Assembly: GCF_000218685.1 (NCBI RefSeq)
Contig: NW_006763301.1
Location: 186,001-250,000 of the forward strand
DNA from: Serpula lacrymans var. lacrymans S7.9
Taxonomy: Eukaryota > Basidiomycota > Agaricomycetes > Boletales > Serpulaceae
Length of the DNA stretch: 64,000 nt
Direction of reading: 5' to 3'
Of this stretch, positions 1 to 12,000 are shown one piece after another. Under the pieces are notes generated by a model. The model worked only from the letters and a program-made list of their open reading frames with translations. It did not search any database and was not told the origin of the DNA. Both the position numbers and the translations under genes were made by a program. How positions within the stretch are numbered: the first letter of the stretch is position 1; each line of letters opens with the position of its first letter.

Positions 1-1
1 A

Positions 2-439
2 AAACCAGTCCTCAAGCCTAAGCAACACGGTGCTATCGGTACCACTCGGCGTGTCTCGCCAGGTACTTCATCATATGGCAGAGAGTCGTCTGCAAATGCT
101 AAATTCGGAACACGTCTTGTCTCTGGCGACCAAACATCGCCTACAGCACGTCCCGCAAGCCGACGCACTCAAGGAACACCCAGCACTCGCACGCGCGTCG
201 CACCCTCAGAAGATGGTCACTCTATGAAAGCAACAGTGACGAGACCTGCATGGGACACCAGCACTCGGTCCGCTCTTACGCCCACTTCAAAGCGTCCTCG
301 CCAAATCTCCCAAACAAGCTCTGCCACTCGCGCTACTACCACGACTACCAAACAACCAGTTCCCCCTTCTCCGTCTGAGGATTCTGGGGTAGGCTTATAC
401 CGTCAGATGTTGGTTCAGGATCCATCATTAACCCAATAA
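2..439 (+). CDS. 3' end of an unidentified Ser/Thr/Arg-rich protein gene (partial)
   Basis: One reading frame stays open from the left edge of the window to a TAA at 437-439, about 145 residues, so this is the C-terminal exon of a gene that starts outside. The peptide is rich in Ser, Thr, Arg, Pro and Lys, including a run of five Thr, and has no visible domain, membrane segment or catalytic motif. It looks like a disordered regulatory tail such as those of cytoskeletal or chromatin proteins. No family is recognisable from this fragment. Its neighbour, asparagine synthetase, is convergent and its stop codon lies 364 bp away. Confidence 0.55.
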   Translation, partial: KPVLKPKQHGAIGTTRRVSPGTSSYGRESSANAKFGTRLVSGDQTSPTARPASRRTQGTPSTRTRVAPSEDGHSMKATVTRPAWDTSTRSALTPTSKRPRQISQTSSATRATTTTTKQPVPPSPSEDSGVGLYRQMLVQDPSLTQ

Positions 440-803
440 TTTTAAGCTTTAGATATCAACTATTCTTAATACCTCTTCATTATCAATCACATTGTTCATT
501 ATATCTTGCAATACCTACCCTCCTTTTTTCCATGGTCAGCACCCCCTTACCTTGTCATGCCATTCTGCTTCTGCTATGTCATCTAGTACTCTCTGTTTCA
601 CGATACCGTACCACTCGTTGCTTCACATGCTTTTCTTCTTATCAGACATTATTTGTGGAACCTACATTGACATCGTTCAAGCTCTCGCTCATCTAATCAA
701 CTGCCTGGCCATATAAACGACTTGGCTACTTCCTTCCTATTTCTTACAGTGCTAGTTTTTGATCCAGCTAGTCCAGATGTATCATTGCTATGCTTTAGTT
801 CAA
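440..803. other. Convergent intergenic region, 3' ends of two genes
   Basis: AT-rich 3'-untranslated sequence lies between the partial gene on the left and asparagine synthetase on the right. Short open frames here have no protein-like composition. I see no RNA gene or repeat. Confidence 0.5.
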
Positions 804-3173
804 TCAATCCGTTCCGTACGCCGCGTTATGAATGCTAACACTCCGTCCGCTTGGATCCGCTGAACAGCCCCAATCACCTCGAGGAATCCACCTGAAGATG
901 TGTGATGCCAAGGTCAGATGGAAGTCGTACCACTGAACAAAAGTCATGCGCTTACCGCACTGCTGTCCTTGCTGCAGCCTCAAGGGGGAAAAGGCCTGCC
1001 CGTGAAAGGATAGAACAGGCTGAGTTTCAACCCTACACAAAATTAAAGATAGTTGAGCGCACCATCAAATATCTCTCGAATGAAGTACGCTTCTTTCGTA
1101 TCAGGTGTTTCAAGTGGCCATCGTTGTGCACGGTCAGAGAACTCTTTATCCGATACCACCGCCGCAGCATGATCTTTTATCCTAAGACAAGGTTATCGAG
1201 CTATCTGGAGGCTAACTCGAGGAATACACATACCCGTCTATCCAAGAATATCCCACACCATCTGAAAATTGCTCTTTCTGACGCCACAAAATAGACTTTG
1301 GAAGATAAGGCTGGTGACCTTTATCAGCACGGTATGCACCATTTCTTGGCAAATTACTATACCTTCCCATCTGGTGAACAGTCAAAGGCTTTCCTCAAAA
1401 TATACTGAACAAAGTTAGATTTTCACGATCATGAAAGTGGTCAGGCGCTACAAACCTTCTCCATTTTCGGGCGACCATCCGCATCGACCTCCTGGGAAGC
1501 ACCTTTGGAGAACATCTTATCTTTTGCATCGATATTCATGGCGACTTCTAAAAAGGCCTTATCAAGGAAAGGAACCCGCGCTTCCAAACCCCAAGCCATG
1601 GTCGACCTGTATAACGTTTGTTACTGGTCACACACAAGAATATCATAGACACTAACTTATTGGCACGAAGACAGTCGGAAGTATGTAGGTTCTTCACGCG
1701 CCTAACAGTTTCCTGGTGGAACGACTGACTGTCGGGGGCTGCGTGGAAGTATAGATAACCTGAATAACATTGATTAGATGCAACGCGATGATACAAGTTT
1801 TACGACGTGCATTACCTCCTAGAATTTCGTCACTGCCCTCTCCACTAAGCACCATCTTCACACCCATGGCCTTAATCTTACGGCTAAGCAGATACATCGG
1901 TGTACTGGCACGGACGGTGGTTACGTCGTATGTCTCGAGGTGGTATATTACGTCGGGGATTGCATCCAAGCCTTCTTGAACGGTGAAGACATATTCATGG
2001 TGAACAGTGCCAAGATAGTGTGCTGCTTTTCTCGCCGCGAGTAGATCAGGAGAGTTCTCCAAGCCTATGGAGAACGAATGGAGCTGAGGCCACGAAGCTA
2101 GTGTTGCTGTATCGAGGTGCGATAAGTAAGAGCCAGCTATCTTTTCTGGTTCCTAGCTTACCTTGCTCAGTAATACCATCAAATCTGGAAGTAGGGGTTG
2201 GTGGTCCACTTTGCGCTTCCTTGAGCTTTCGCTGCCGTGCTTCATATTGCGCTTGAGCCACTTTTTCCGTTTCCCGCGAGGCGATTGCGGCAATCAAGCT
2301 GCTGTCGAGCCCACCACTCAGAAGCACACCATAAGGGACTTCGGACATCAACCTCTTTCTCACTGCTGCTTCGAGAGATTCTCGCAGGAGCGTATAATCT
2401 ACAGGTGTTGGCGGCGTCAGGGCATCAGGAGCATCCCCAGTCCACCAGGATGGGTGGAAGTAGCGCGTTGTTGAGTTGTCACGACTATCGTAGACGTGAC
2501 CTGGGGGAAACGATATGATGTTATCACATTCATCGACCAATGCCTTCAGTTCAGATGCGAAATAGACAGCCCCGGGGCGCTTTGAGCTCCAGCCCTGGTA
2601 AAGCGTGGTGATACCGATAGGATCACGAGCGGCAATGATCCTCGACGGCGATACTGATTCATCGAGCAAGACAAAGGAGAACATCCCATCTAGCTTCTGG
2701 CATAATTCCTTGTCGTATTTTCTATACTGCAATATGATGAGATGATGGTGGCTGGCACAGATAAAAACTACACGCATACCAGGGGTATAATGACCTCACA
2801 GTCAGAGTGAGTCTTGAATTTGACATCGGGACCAACGCTGGCACGAAGTGCGATATGGTTGTATATTTCTCCATTGACAGCAAGTATGACCTTTCCATCT
2901 TCACTCAGAAGGGGTTGAGCACCAGTATCTGGAAAATCCAGGCTAAGCGATCGTTGGATGACAATCACTGCCACCACGCTGTAGACTCAAGGAAGATTTC
3001 AACGCACCTACGCCGACAATAGCTAACCGTTCATGTACGAGTATACTTTCTTTGCCAACGTAACATCCAGACCAATCGGGTCCGCGGTGACGGAGACGTT
3101 TGGATAGTGCGATAAACCGCGTTCTATCAGCTGAAGGCTTTTCCAAACCATGTCCTGCGAGTATGCCACACAT
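804..3173 (-). CDS. ASN1: Asparagine synthetase (glutamine-hydrolysing), class B
   Basis: This cytosolic enzyme makes asparagine from aspartate, glutamine and ATP. The start is the ATG at 3173 because it gives MCGI, whose Cys2 is the N-terminal nucleophile of class II glutaminases; the Met is normally removed. The glutaminase domain (about residues 1-200) shows RHRGPDWSG and [10 protein letters not shown]. The synthetase domain follows with the ATP-pyrophosphatase loop [11 protein letters not shown], then [13 protein letters not shown], the conserved stretch [19 protein letters not shown] and [17 protein letters not shown]. The C-terminus is the family-typical [16 protein letters not shown]. 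At least seven exons are needed; the first intron runs about 3007-2929. All key residues seen are intact. Length and domain order match the family, so identification is firm; individual splice joins are inferred. Confidence 0.95.
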
Positions 3174-3458
3174 GCTGGAAGAAAAATGGGGATGCAGAAG
3201 AACCGAGTCAGTTTCACGCTGAAAAGCTGGCCGAAATTTTGAATCAGGAATATTGTCAGTGACTCGAGTCGGTCGCAAATCCGAGATAAGATAAGATAGC
3301 GATTTTATCGTATCGGAAAATAAACCCGAAATATATTGATCGGACATATAATGCCTAAGAGCGATATTCTATTCAAGTCAAACATGCTCTAACACTTCAT
3401 TGCTTCATTGTGGACACAAAACATGATTTTACACAGGATATTTACGATAATTCATCCT

Positions 3459-5130
3459 TTAACCCCAGAGGTAAGCTTCTCCTCCTCCGAAGTACCGATC
3501 ACCTTTGATTTCGTGCGTATTCATGACATGCTCGATCTCTTTCATATCATCTGCGGACAATTCCACATCTCCACCAACAAGGTTTTCTATAGTGCGCTTA
3601 GCGTGCCTAATCAAACCAATAAATACAATAAATACATGTGCTGATAGAAAATGGACGCTGCACTTACGATGAACCCGGAAGGGGAATGACATGCTTCCCA
3701 AGGGCACCTACCCAAGCGACGCTGAGTTGTGCGGGGCTGACATTCTTTCTCTTGGCAATGGCAGACAAAGCAACGACGATTTTGAAGTTAACATTGAAAT
3801 TCTAGGCGACAAATAATATTGATCGTCAAAATGTTCATTCAAATGAAACGATCGAAAGCAATCACCTCTGGTTTGAAGCGGCTCAAATGGCGGCGCATGT
3901 CATCCGCTACACGTAACAAATGTCAACACGGTCATTGATGTAGATGAGCGGCCATTACTGACCAGGAATATCGTCTAAACTCTTTATCTGACCAGTGAGG
4001 AAACCCCTTCCTAGTGGCCTAGATGATCACTGTATCAATTTCCCATGCTTGGGGAAGGCGAACTCCAACTTACGAATAGGCTATGACGGCAATACCCAGT
4101 TCCTTTGAGGTGGCGATGACTAGGGAATGATTACATAGAGGGTAAGTACCAAGACACCACACACTGGAAACAAGAAAGGCACCTTTCTGGGTCTCTTCCT
4201 CGTACGACCATGGGCTGACTTCGATTTCAACAGCAGCAATAGGATGAACCTACACCGATATTATTAAGTGTCCCATTGAAGAATAGAAGCCACGTACAGC
4301 ATGACCACGTCTCAGCGACTCTGCACTGCACTCAGACATACCGATGTGGTCGAATTTGCCCTCCTTTACATAACCGGAGAGTACTTTGATAGCATCCTCG
4401 ACAGGGACCTTGGGATCAACTCTAGCACACTCAAAAAGGTCAAGACGCTTCTTTCCACGGAGTTTTTCTACGATAGTGTCGACACTCGCTTTCAGGTTCT
4501 CGGGACTGATTACATAATGAGTTAAGGGGATCCAAATCGCAGTGACAAGTGGCTTACGAAGAATCAGGTACCAAAGAAGTACGCCCAACCCCGCCCTAAG
4601 CGTTAAGTAAGTCCATCGAGTCCTAACAGTCAAGGGTAGGTGGAGGGACCAAAAGACTGACCTTTATAGAGAGGAAGGTCTTATCAGCATAGTCCGGATA
4701 CTTTTCGAAGAATCGTGAGATCATTTCAAGGTTGGCAGTAGAACGGTTATGTCCGTAGAATTCCCCTATCGGACAAGATGGGGATGAGCTCCGAAATTGA
4801 ATTAAGACGCAGACCGCAATCGAATCTTACCGCCATTGAGGAACATCTTCACACCGGGTGGGAGGGCATCGACACCTGCCTTGATAGACTCAAAGCACTC
4901 CTCGTCTGGAGTGGGAACTTCTTTCCAGCTATGCGACCCAGTTAATTAGTATCACACTCAATATAAACAGTAAAGGCAAGTACTCACGTCATGAACATCA
5001 AGCCATGCTGGTGCACATCCCTTAGCCTTAGCATGGGCATGAATTATGGAAATACAATTTTACTTACGCCGACTTTATTGACCACTACGTTGGAAGCGGT
5101 GCCTCCGAGGTTTGCAGTGATGAGTGTCAT
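3459..5130 (-). CDS. Aldo/keto reductase, pyridoxal-reductase-like
   Basis: This is an NADPH-dependent aldo/keto reductase of the fungal Plr1-like group, which reduces pyridoxal to pyridoxine in yeasts; the substrate here is inferred. The ATG at 5130 opens MTLITANLGGTASNVVV, followed after introns by HGLMFMTWKEVPTPDEECF, NGGEFYGHNRSTANLEM (catalytic Tyr in FYG), TFLSIKGG (active-site Lys), DLFECARVDPKVPVEDAI, HPIAAVEIEVSPWSYEE and IAYSPLGRGFLTGQIKS. The C-terminal half carries LPGSSKPKRTIENLVGG, the NADP phosphate-binding region. The protein is about 330 residues, a normal single TIM barrel, spread over about ten exons. It lies in the same orientation upstream of asparagine synthetase, with 285 bp between them. 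Other aldo/keto substrates cannot be excluded. Confidence 0.88.
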
Positions 5131-6140
5131 TGGATAGCGATTGCTGGAGAATGAGATATTGGATGTGATTTGAAAGCTGGTAGAGCGTAAAAAGCACAAT
5201 AGTTTAGAGTCAGAGGACAAACTTGCCTGCTTATATATGTGCGGGGTAGATCACCCTAGTCTACCGATACTCCTTCGACTACCGTCCGATTGTACCTTGG
5301 ATTGGACGATGATATCAGTATCACGTGTTCAAGATGACTTGAAGTTGCGGCTGCTGGCTACGTTGGCTAACGGCAACAGTCATCAAAGGGCAAAGTCAAG
5401 TTCTAAGGCCGTACGACACGCGTCCTCTGCCGCTGTATAACAAGGGGGAGGAGGGGATTCAAGAGCTAAAAGACTTTTAACGTACAAGGACCAAGTTTTA
5501 GCTTGCGATAGCAGCCCGTGTATCCCCCTGGGATAAAGGTAAGCTGACCAAAGCTGACCAAGTGCTGATACCATCGGCTCAATGTTTTCCAGTACAAAGA
5601 TACCGCCGATTTTACTGAGTTTGTTATCTTTAGAAAAATGGGTTGGCCGAGGATTGTTGTGGCAAACAGAGATCACGTCGACGAGACATGGTTAATAATG
5701 AGCGAGATGGCATGATGGTCGTGTTCAAGGAAAAGCCCCGTTCCATCTTCTCTTACATGTCAGTTATAAGACTTGATTAGCCTCGCACCAAAGGGGGCCT
5801 TACAGGCTGGATAAAGGTGCCGTAGACAAGATCACCGAATGGGCTTGGCTTGACTGCCAACGAGCAATACTCACACCCAGCAGCTTCTGCTACAGAAGTG
5901 GACTTGGGAGTGCATCGTCCGTCGCCTAGCAATATCAGCTCCACGTGCACTCGAAGATCGACCAATGCGTCTGGGATGTTTATGTTTCCCACGGCCCGTG
6001 GTGCTTTGCAGTGCTGACTTTTGATCGCGTCACTTTGTCCCTCTGCTGTGCTCGGCACTAACAGTCCAAGACCGCAGCGTTCTTCTCCTCGCTGGTCTCA
6101 CTATAATAAACGTCTTTCTTTCTCTACATCGTCTTTCCTA
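5131..6140. other. Divergent intergenic region with a doubtful coding island
   Basis: This kilobase separates the aldo/keto reductase (-) from the syntaxin gene (+) and should hold both promoters. On the minus strand, two stretches look protein-like (about 6058-5800 and 5745-5400), but I cannot join them in one phase and no ATG opens the first. See the separate low-confidence entry. Confidence 0.5.
5383..6058 (-). pseudogene. Possible small gene or decayed coding remnant
   Basis: Reading the minus strand, an open stretch encodes peptides such as LVDLRVHVELILLGDGRC and SPFGDLVYGTFIQP. It is followed across a possible intron by LFLEHDHHAISLIINHVS and then KIGGIFVLENIEPMV, ending at a TGA near 5383. 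The composition resembles coding sequence more than the flanks do. However, no ATG begins the first block (it opens with GTG after a stop), and the plausible donor at the CCT/GTAAGG step leaves a phase that does not match the next block. It may be a decayed gene, a gene with a sequencing error, or chance open frames. No family is recognised. Confidence 0.22.
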
Positions 6141-7486
6141 ATGGCGCAAGACCGCTTGGCTGCCTTGAGAGTGAGCACCCACTTTGGACGTGCTCTTCAG
6201 GCGCTCTGGGGCTGACCATCCTTTACAGGCTCAAAGGCAGCAAAATGCTCCAGCCGACAGAGCTCAGGGAACCTACGAAATGGGGGTTCGTACGCACACA
6301 AACGACACAAATGGAGCTACTGATCCCATGTCCGATTACTATGCTGAGGTATCGTCTTATTCAACTCGCGCGCGTAATATTCAAATATTTATGTCATGGA
6401 CAGATCACTTCCATTCAAGATGCCATTCAACAGTTTGATACCAACATAACAAGGATCTCCGACCTCCATTCTCGATCCCTCAATACTTTGGATGAATCTG
6501 CCTCACAACAGAATGCCACGCAACTGGAAGAGCTTGTGGCAGATACTCGGCAACTCAGTAATAGCATCAAGGAAAGAGTAAAGTCGTTGGAAGGGTATAC
6601 GTCGTCTGGCGCCCAAGATGCTAAGATACGCAAAAATCGAGTAAGGACTCGCTCTTTCTTTCGCGTGCGCGACTTGACTTCGGTGGCACCCTCGCACAGA
6701 CAGCATTTGTTCGATCTAAATTTATGGAAGCACTGCAGAGATATCAGGAAGTTGAGCGGCAGTATCGTGCGAAGTACAAGGAAAGGGTTGAACGCCAGTT
6801 CAAGATCGGTATGGGTTCACACGTTCGTCCGCCGACAGCGCTAATTTGTTTTTCGCAGTGAAACCTGACGCTACCCCTGACGAAGTCGCTGCTGTGGTGA
6901 ACGATGACCAGGCTGGAGGTAGTCAGATATTTGCACAAGCAGTAGGTGGCCCCAATTATTCCTTCTATTTTTAAGTTCTGAGCTCTGTTGCAGATATCTT
7001 CTTCAAATCGATACGGCGACTCAAGGGCGGCCTATCGGGAAGTGCAAGAGAGACATCAAGATATTCGTCGGATAGAACAGACACTCACTGAGCTGGCACA
7101 ACTCTTTAATGATGTGAATTTAAAATTCAGACCGAGGTTATCGACTCATACTGACTACTTGTAGATGGCAACGTTAGTGGCCGAGCAAGAGGAGGAGTTG
7201 CAAGGGATACATGATAAAGGAGAAACCGCCGCCGATGAAATCGAGAAAGGGTGTGTTCTGTATGCTCGCCCCTGTGATTTATACTTACCAGCTAAAAAGG
7301 CTCGCGCATACTGAAACTGCTGTTAAGCATGCTCGATCGGCACGAAGGAAAAAATGGATATGTTTCTGGATCTGCGTTATTGTTGCCCTGGCTGCCATAG
7401 GTATTGGTGTGGGCGTGTACTTTGGTCCAGGGGGGCCCGGCTACAACAACAGTCACAAAAGTCAAAACAATACTAACAACGGATGA
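6141..7486 (+). CDS. SSO1: Plasma-membrane syntaxin (Qa-SNARE, Sso1/Sso2-like)
   Basis: This is a t-SNARE that pairs with SNAP-25-like and synaptobrevin-like partners to fuse secretory vesicles with the plasma membrane. The first exon is short (MAQDRLAALR, 6141-6170). Next come an N-terminal Habc region beginning near ITSIQDAIQQFDTNITRIS and the linker. The SNARE helix contains RAAYREVQERHQDIRRIEQT and TELAQLFNDMATLVAEQEE; the Gln of AEQEE sits where the zero-layer residue of a Qa-SNARE is expected. The protein ends with a juxtamembrane basic stretch, ARSARRKKW, one hydrophobic anchor (ICFWICVIVALAAIGIGVGV) and a short Gly/Asn-rich tail. About nine exons. The tail after the anchor is longer than in yeast Sso proteins. 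A role in exocytosis rather than endosomal fusion is inferred from overall similarity. Confidence 0.85.
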
Positions 7487-7857
7487 TGACATGGTCGGCA
7501 CATGGTTCGCTGTTCGACCTTGGAGTCTGCGCACTGCGGAGCTGCGCTATCCCGGACACTGTAGTGGGCATGGACATGTTTGATACTGAGTTAGATACCC
7601 TATCCCTTCTTTTAAATCTGTTTACATTATGCTAGTAATTGATTGTTTGCCTTTCATGTGAGGATATCAAAAGATGGCATCAGGGACAAAGAAAAGTGAG
7701 AAGGCGACATTTGTTGTGCATCACAGGCGATGTCGCTGCGACGGAAGATGATCCATACATTTTTATGTAATGCGGCTTATGACGGCTTAAAAGTCTCGCC
7801 CTGGCCACCGCTGACGAACATTTCTGCAACCTTTGCTCCTTTGCTCTTGCTCCAAAC
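7487..7857. other. Intergenic region between syntaxin and PIS1
   Basis: Holds the 3' end of the syntaxin gene and the upstream region of the phosphatidylinositol synthase gene. No coding, repeat or RNA signal is seen. Confidence 0.5.
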
Positions 7858-8872
7858 ATGTCGAAAAACGGTTTAAGAAATGGTGCACGAAAACTGCGAC
7901 GGCGACGCTCCATGGATGTCGTGGACGCAAAAGAAGCAGTGGATCTCGCAACAGCGCAATCATATTCAGAGAATGTTTTTCTCTTCGTTCCCAATCTCAT
8001 TGGTATGTACCAAGACACATAGGGAGAGACGTGTATTCAGTTTGTTTTACGCTTTTTAAAGGCTACACGCGCATCATTCTCGCTGGCCTGTCGTTGCACT
8101 TCATGAGCTATCACCCCAAGTATTGCACTCTCGCATACGTGGTCTCGTGTCTTCTCGATGCTGTGGACGGGCAGGCAGCTAGGGCCTTGGGACAGACCTC
8201 GAAATTTGGCGCTGTTTTGGATATGGTAACTGACCGGTTAGTTGGGGGTACAGATCCATCTTCTCCTGTGCTTATCTTTGATGTGACAGATGCACCACGT
8301 CGTGTTTGCTGTGTTATCTCTCATCGGTGTATCCAAGTTATGCTATCGTGTTCCAGTTTCTCATTGCGCTAGATTTTAGCAGCCATTATATGCATATGTA
8401 CAGGTATGTTCTCGAACACGCTGCTTCTCGACTGGTCGCTTATCATGCCCCAATTAGTTCTCTAGTGACTGGATCCAGGAGCCACAAGCTAGTGACAAGT
8501 GATGTCAGTCGTATTTTATGGTATTATTATAACGATTCCGTGAGTGTTGTTGCATGTCTGCTTTCTACGGTTGAAATATTCAACTGTCCGTGACAGCGCA
8601 CGCTTTTCTTCATGTGTGCCGGGAACGAACTCTTCTTCGTATCGCTCTATCTCATGAAATCGGTGCACACTCCCATCGGCCTCGGGGCTTATTCGACATT
8701 CCTGGCCGGCCTAACATACCCTCAGTTGATGGCTTGCTTGAGTGCTGGTGTATGTGTTGGGAAGAATGTCATTAATATGGTGCAACTATGGAAGGCATCA
8801 AAGATACTGGTGGGGGTGGACTTGGCAGAGCGAGCGAGTGCAAGAGAAGGGAAGAAGCTGGATTCGGAGTAG
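7858..8872 (+). CDS. PIS1: CDP-diacylglycerol-inositol 3-phosphatidyltransferase (PI synthase)
   Basis: This enzyme joins inositol to CDP-diacylglycerol to make phosphatidylinositol in the ER membrane. The CDP-alcohol phosphotransferase signature D-x2-D-G-x2-A-R-x8-G-x3-D-x3-D is complete: LLDAVDGQAARALG followed by FGAVLDMVTDR. Conserved PI-synthase context surrounds it: VFLFVPNLIGYTRIIL upstream and SSHYMHMYSSL downstream, then NELFFVSLYL and a hydrophobic C-terminal half. The protein is about 260 residues with several membrane segments and a basic N-terminus (RKLRRRRS). Four to five short introns are needed. The start is the ATG at 7858, which gives an N-terminus of about 40 residues before the first membrane segment. 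It is followed 212 bp later by the AAA ATPase gene on the same strand. Confidence 0.93.
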
Positions 8873-9084
8873 AGGACTGCACCTAAATATTATCTGGTTG
8901 CTGCATTTTTAACATATATATTCGTATGTTGCCAAAGTACTATAGAGGTCTTGTAATTTCCTTTCTTTTTATTCTCATGCAGACTCATCTGCAACCTGAA
9001 ATGCATTTTGCGATCGGAGTGGCAACTTGAAACTTTTTCGGTGACATCCATTGTGGTCTGAACTGCCTGTTCCTTGACTTTTGA

Positions 9085-12000
9085 ATGCGATCTCAGGCAA
9101 TTCTTCGTCGGTCATTTCTCAAGGCCTCTGCGACACCCAGCTCTGCTCTTTCTTCAGTTCCACGGCTCCGTCGCGTTTCGCGCAAAGAGCAGCCTCCTAC
9201 ACGTCCTCCAGCACGGGTCTACAGACGTCTCGCATCCTCCACCCCCACCACTCCCCAGACCGAACATTTACCTCTCGCTGATGCCAGTCCTCCCGATGAA
9301 CCACCATCCGAGGATGCAAACCAAACACAGGCATCCGTAAAGGCGTCAGTGAGCTCACCCCCGTCCAAGGATCCCGAAGACCGTCCTCAGCTTCCTAGCG
9401 ACTTGGATATTCTCTGGGTGCCGGAGAGCGACTCTTCAGAGACTGATCCCATCGAATCGTCTGCCTTGCCGCCTCCAGAGATATTCGACGAGGCATTGAC
9501 CAACTTACTCATCACATTACACCCTCAAACTCAGCATCGTGCATCGTACATTTCTCCAGCTGGTGCACCTCTTGAACCGACGCTTTCTCTCTATTGTCCA
9601 TTAGAAGGTGGAGACTATGTTATCGACGAAACAGTCAAGGAGCTGGCTAGGAAAACCGGCTCTGAGGTGCTTGTCATAGATGCTGTACAGCTTGCAGCAG
9701 GCGAGTGGGGACACTTTGGCAAAGGTAATCACACAAGTAGTCATTCATTTGGTCAAAAGGCTGATCATCGTTTTCATTTAGCTGCAAACGCCCTTCAATT
9801 ACCCAGAAACCCGCTTCACTTCCCTTCTCCAGCTTCTCCTTCGGCTCGTGCCCATCCTCGATTTTTGGTGGATGAAGACGATGACGGAGACTCCATGCCA
9901 CAGATGGCAATACCCTCCCAAATGACCCTGCATGTCTTGGCACCCACACCTTCCAGAGGACGTACGGCACTGTTGTCCACCTCTAGAAACACAGCCGCTC
10001 CTAGCAGAGTAAAGACATTCTTCGACGAGCTCATAAACATCCCTGCGCCCACATCTGATACAGGCGAAAAAGCAATTCGCAGCCGGAGACCTCGATTGAT
10101 CTATTTACGTGATTTTCCTACCCTCGCTCCTACTTCGTCGACATGGTATCCTCCTTTGCTGTCCGCCGTCCGTCAGCGTCGTGTAGGGCCTATTGCTCGG
10201 CCATCCTCTCCCATCAGCAACCCTATGACGATCATCTTTGGAATCACTCCCCCCATAGTACCCCCCGCTTCAGTACCGTCTTCTTCGGGCTCGAGCAACC
10301 AAGGTCTGGTTAACATGCTGATGAACAGAAAGCCAACGTCATCAGTTACTCCTTCCAACAGCAGACCAAGCAGGTCAGATTGGAGTGAAGATGAAACGGC
10401 GGACAAAGCGAGAGAGAAACGTCTTAAAGACCGTTTGCGCAAGTGGGAGAAGGGCGATCCCGAGCTCATAGACGAGTTGCCGAAGCTTTCGGTTAGAGGA
10501 AGTGAGGGTGAGAGTACCAACGGAAAGAGGCCGGGAGTCTTTGTTATTGGCGGGTCTCCCGGCGGTGGACTCCCTCCTTCATTAGATTCCATACTCGGAG
10601 GCTCAGAAAACCCTAATAATTCTTCTGATTCAGAAGCCTCCACAGCTCGATTTTTCCGCACCTCAGTCTTGGTACCAAACACTCGCTCCGTGGCACACGA
10701 ACGGCTATGTAGAACTAGCCGACGAAGGGAAATCAATGAAGTGACTATGCGGATGGGCGTCGGAGCGGTTGGCGGCGCTCTACACAAGATGGACACTTCG
10801 TGCATCGAAGACAAGGAAGGTGTCCCAGAGGGAGAACAGGAGCCTACGACGAAGGACAAGGATGAAGAGGATATGTGGCATGACTGGAGCAACAAAGTCG
10901 AAGTCTGGTCGAACGTCAGACAAATCGCAGATCGTGCTCTTGGGAGCGTTGTCGCAGCTACGCCGAATCACCATAGAACGACCAAATCCAACCTTGAGCC
11001 TACTGTGGTTCCATGGTCTGCTGTACATCGTGCATGGGCGATGCAGCGCTCTTCGCACGATTTGCGCAAGTCGTGGATGAAGGAAGCTGTGACAAAAGTT
11101 CCGCGCGATAAAGAGACTGAAGATCAGCATGACGAGGGTGAAGCTGAGACTGGCCAGGAGAGTGTTGATGAAGTCGTGGAGCGGATCAAGCAAGACCCAG
11201 ATCTCGAACAGCACGAACAGAGACTTCTGGCGTGTATCGTGGATGCAGGTCGATCATATTTTTCTCTGATATGAACTACTGAAAAGACTAAAACTTTTAC
11301 TCATCTTAGCATCAATGTCGACTTCCTTCAGTCAAGTGCACCTACCTCCTCATACCATAGATTCCGTTCGGACCATCGTGTCGCTTCCTTTGCTCCATCC
11401 AGCAGCTTTCCAGCAAGGTATTCTTAAGGAACATGGCATGACAGGGTGTCTCCTGTTTGGACCCCCAGGAACAGGTAAGACCCTAGTAGTTCGAGCTCTT
11501 GCCAAAGAAGCTGGGTGTCGCATGATGACGATCTCACCATCCGACGTGATGGACATGGTAAGCTCAGATCGAAATGTTCATAACAAACACGATCTGATCA
11601 ACTTGTTAGTACGTGGGCGAAGGCGAGAAACTCGTCAGAGCTGTCTTCTCTCTTGCTCGACGGCTATCACCTTGCGTGGTTTTCCTCGACGAGATCGATG
11701 CGCTGTTTGGGGCTCGCATGTCTGCGCGCGAGAGTGGTGGTGCATTTGCTCACCGGGGAGTCATCACTGAATTTATGCAAGAGATGGATGGTTTGAAGAC
11801 CTCGAAGGATGACAGGGTCATCGTCATAGGTGCCACGAATAGACCTTTTGATCTGGATGATGCTGTACTTCGACGGCTCCCTCGACGACTGTTGGTCGAT
11901 TTGCCAGGAGAAAAAGAACGCGAAGGCAAGTGGATTGTTTTCTTACATTATAAGATCCTTTAATGACTGGACGTTTCAGAGATTCTCAGGATTCTTCTTC

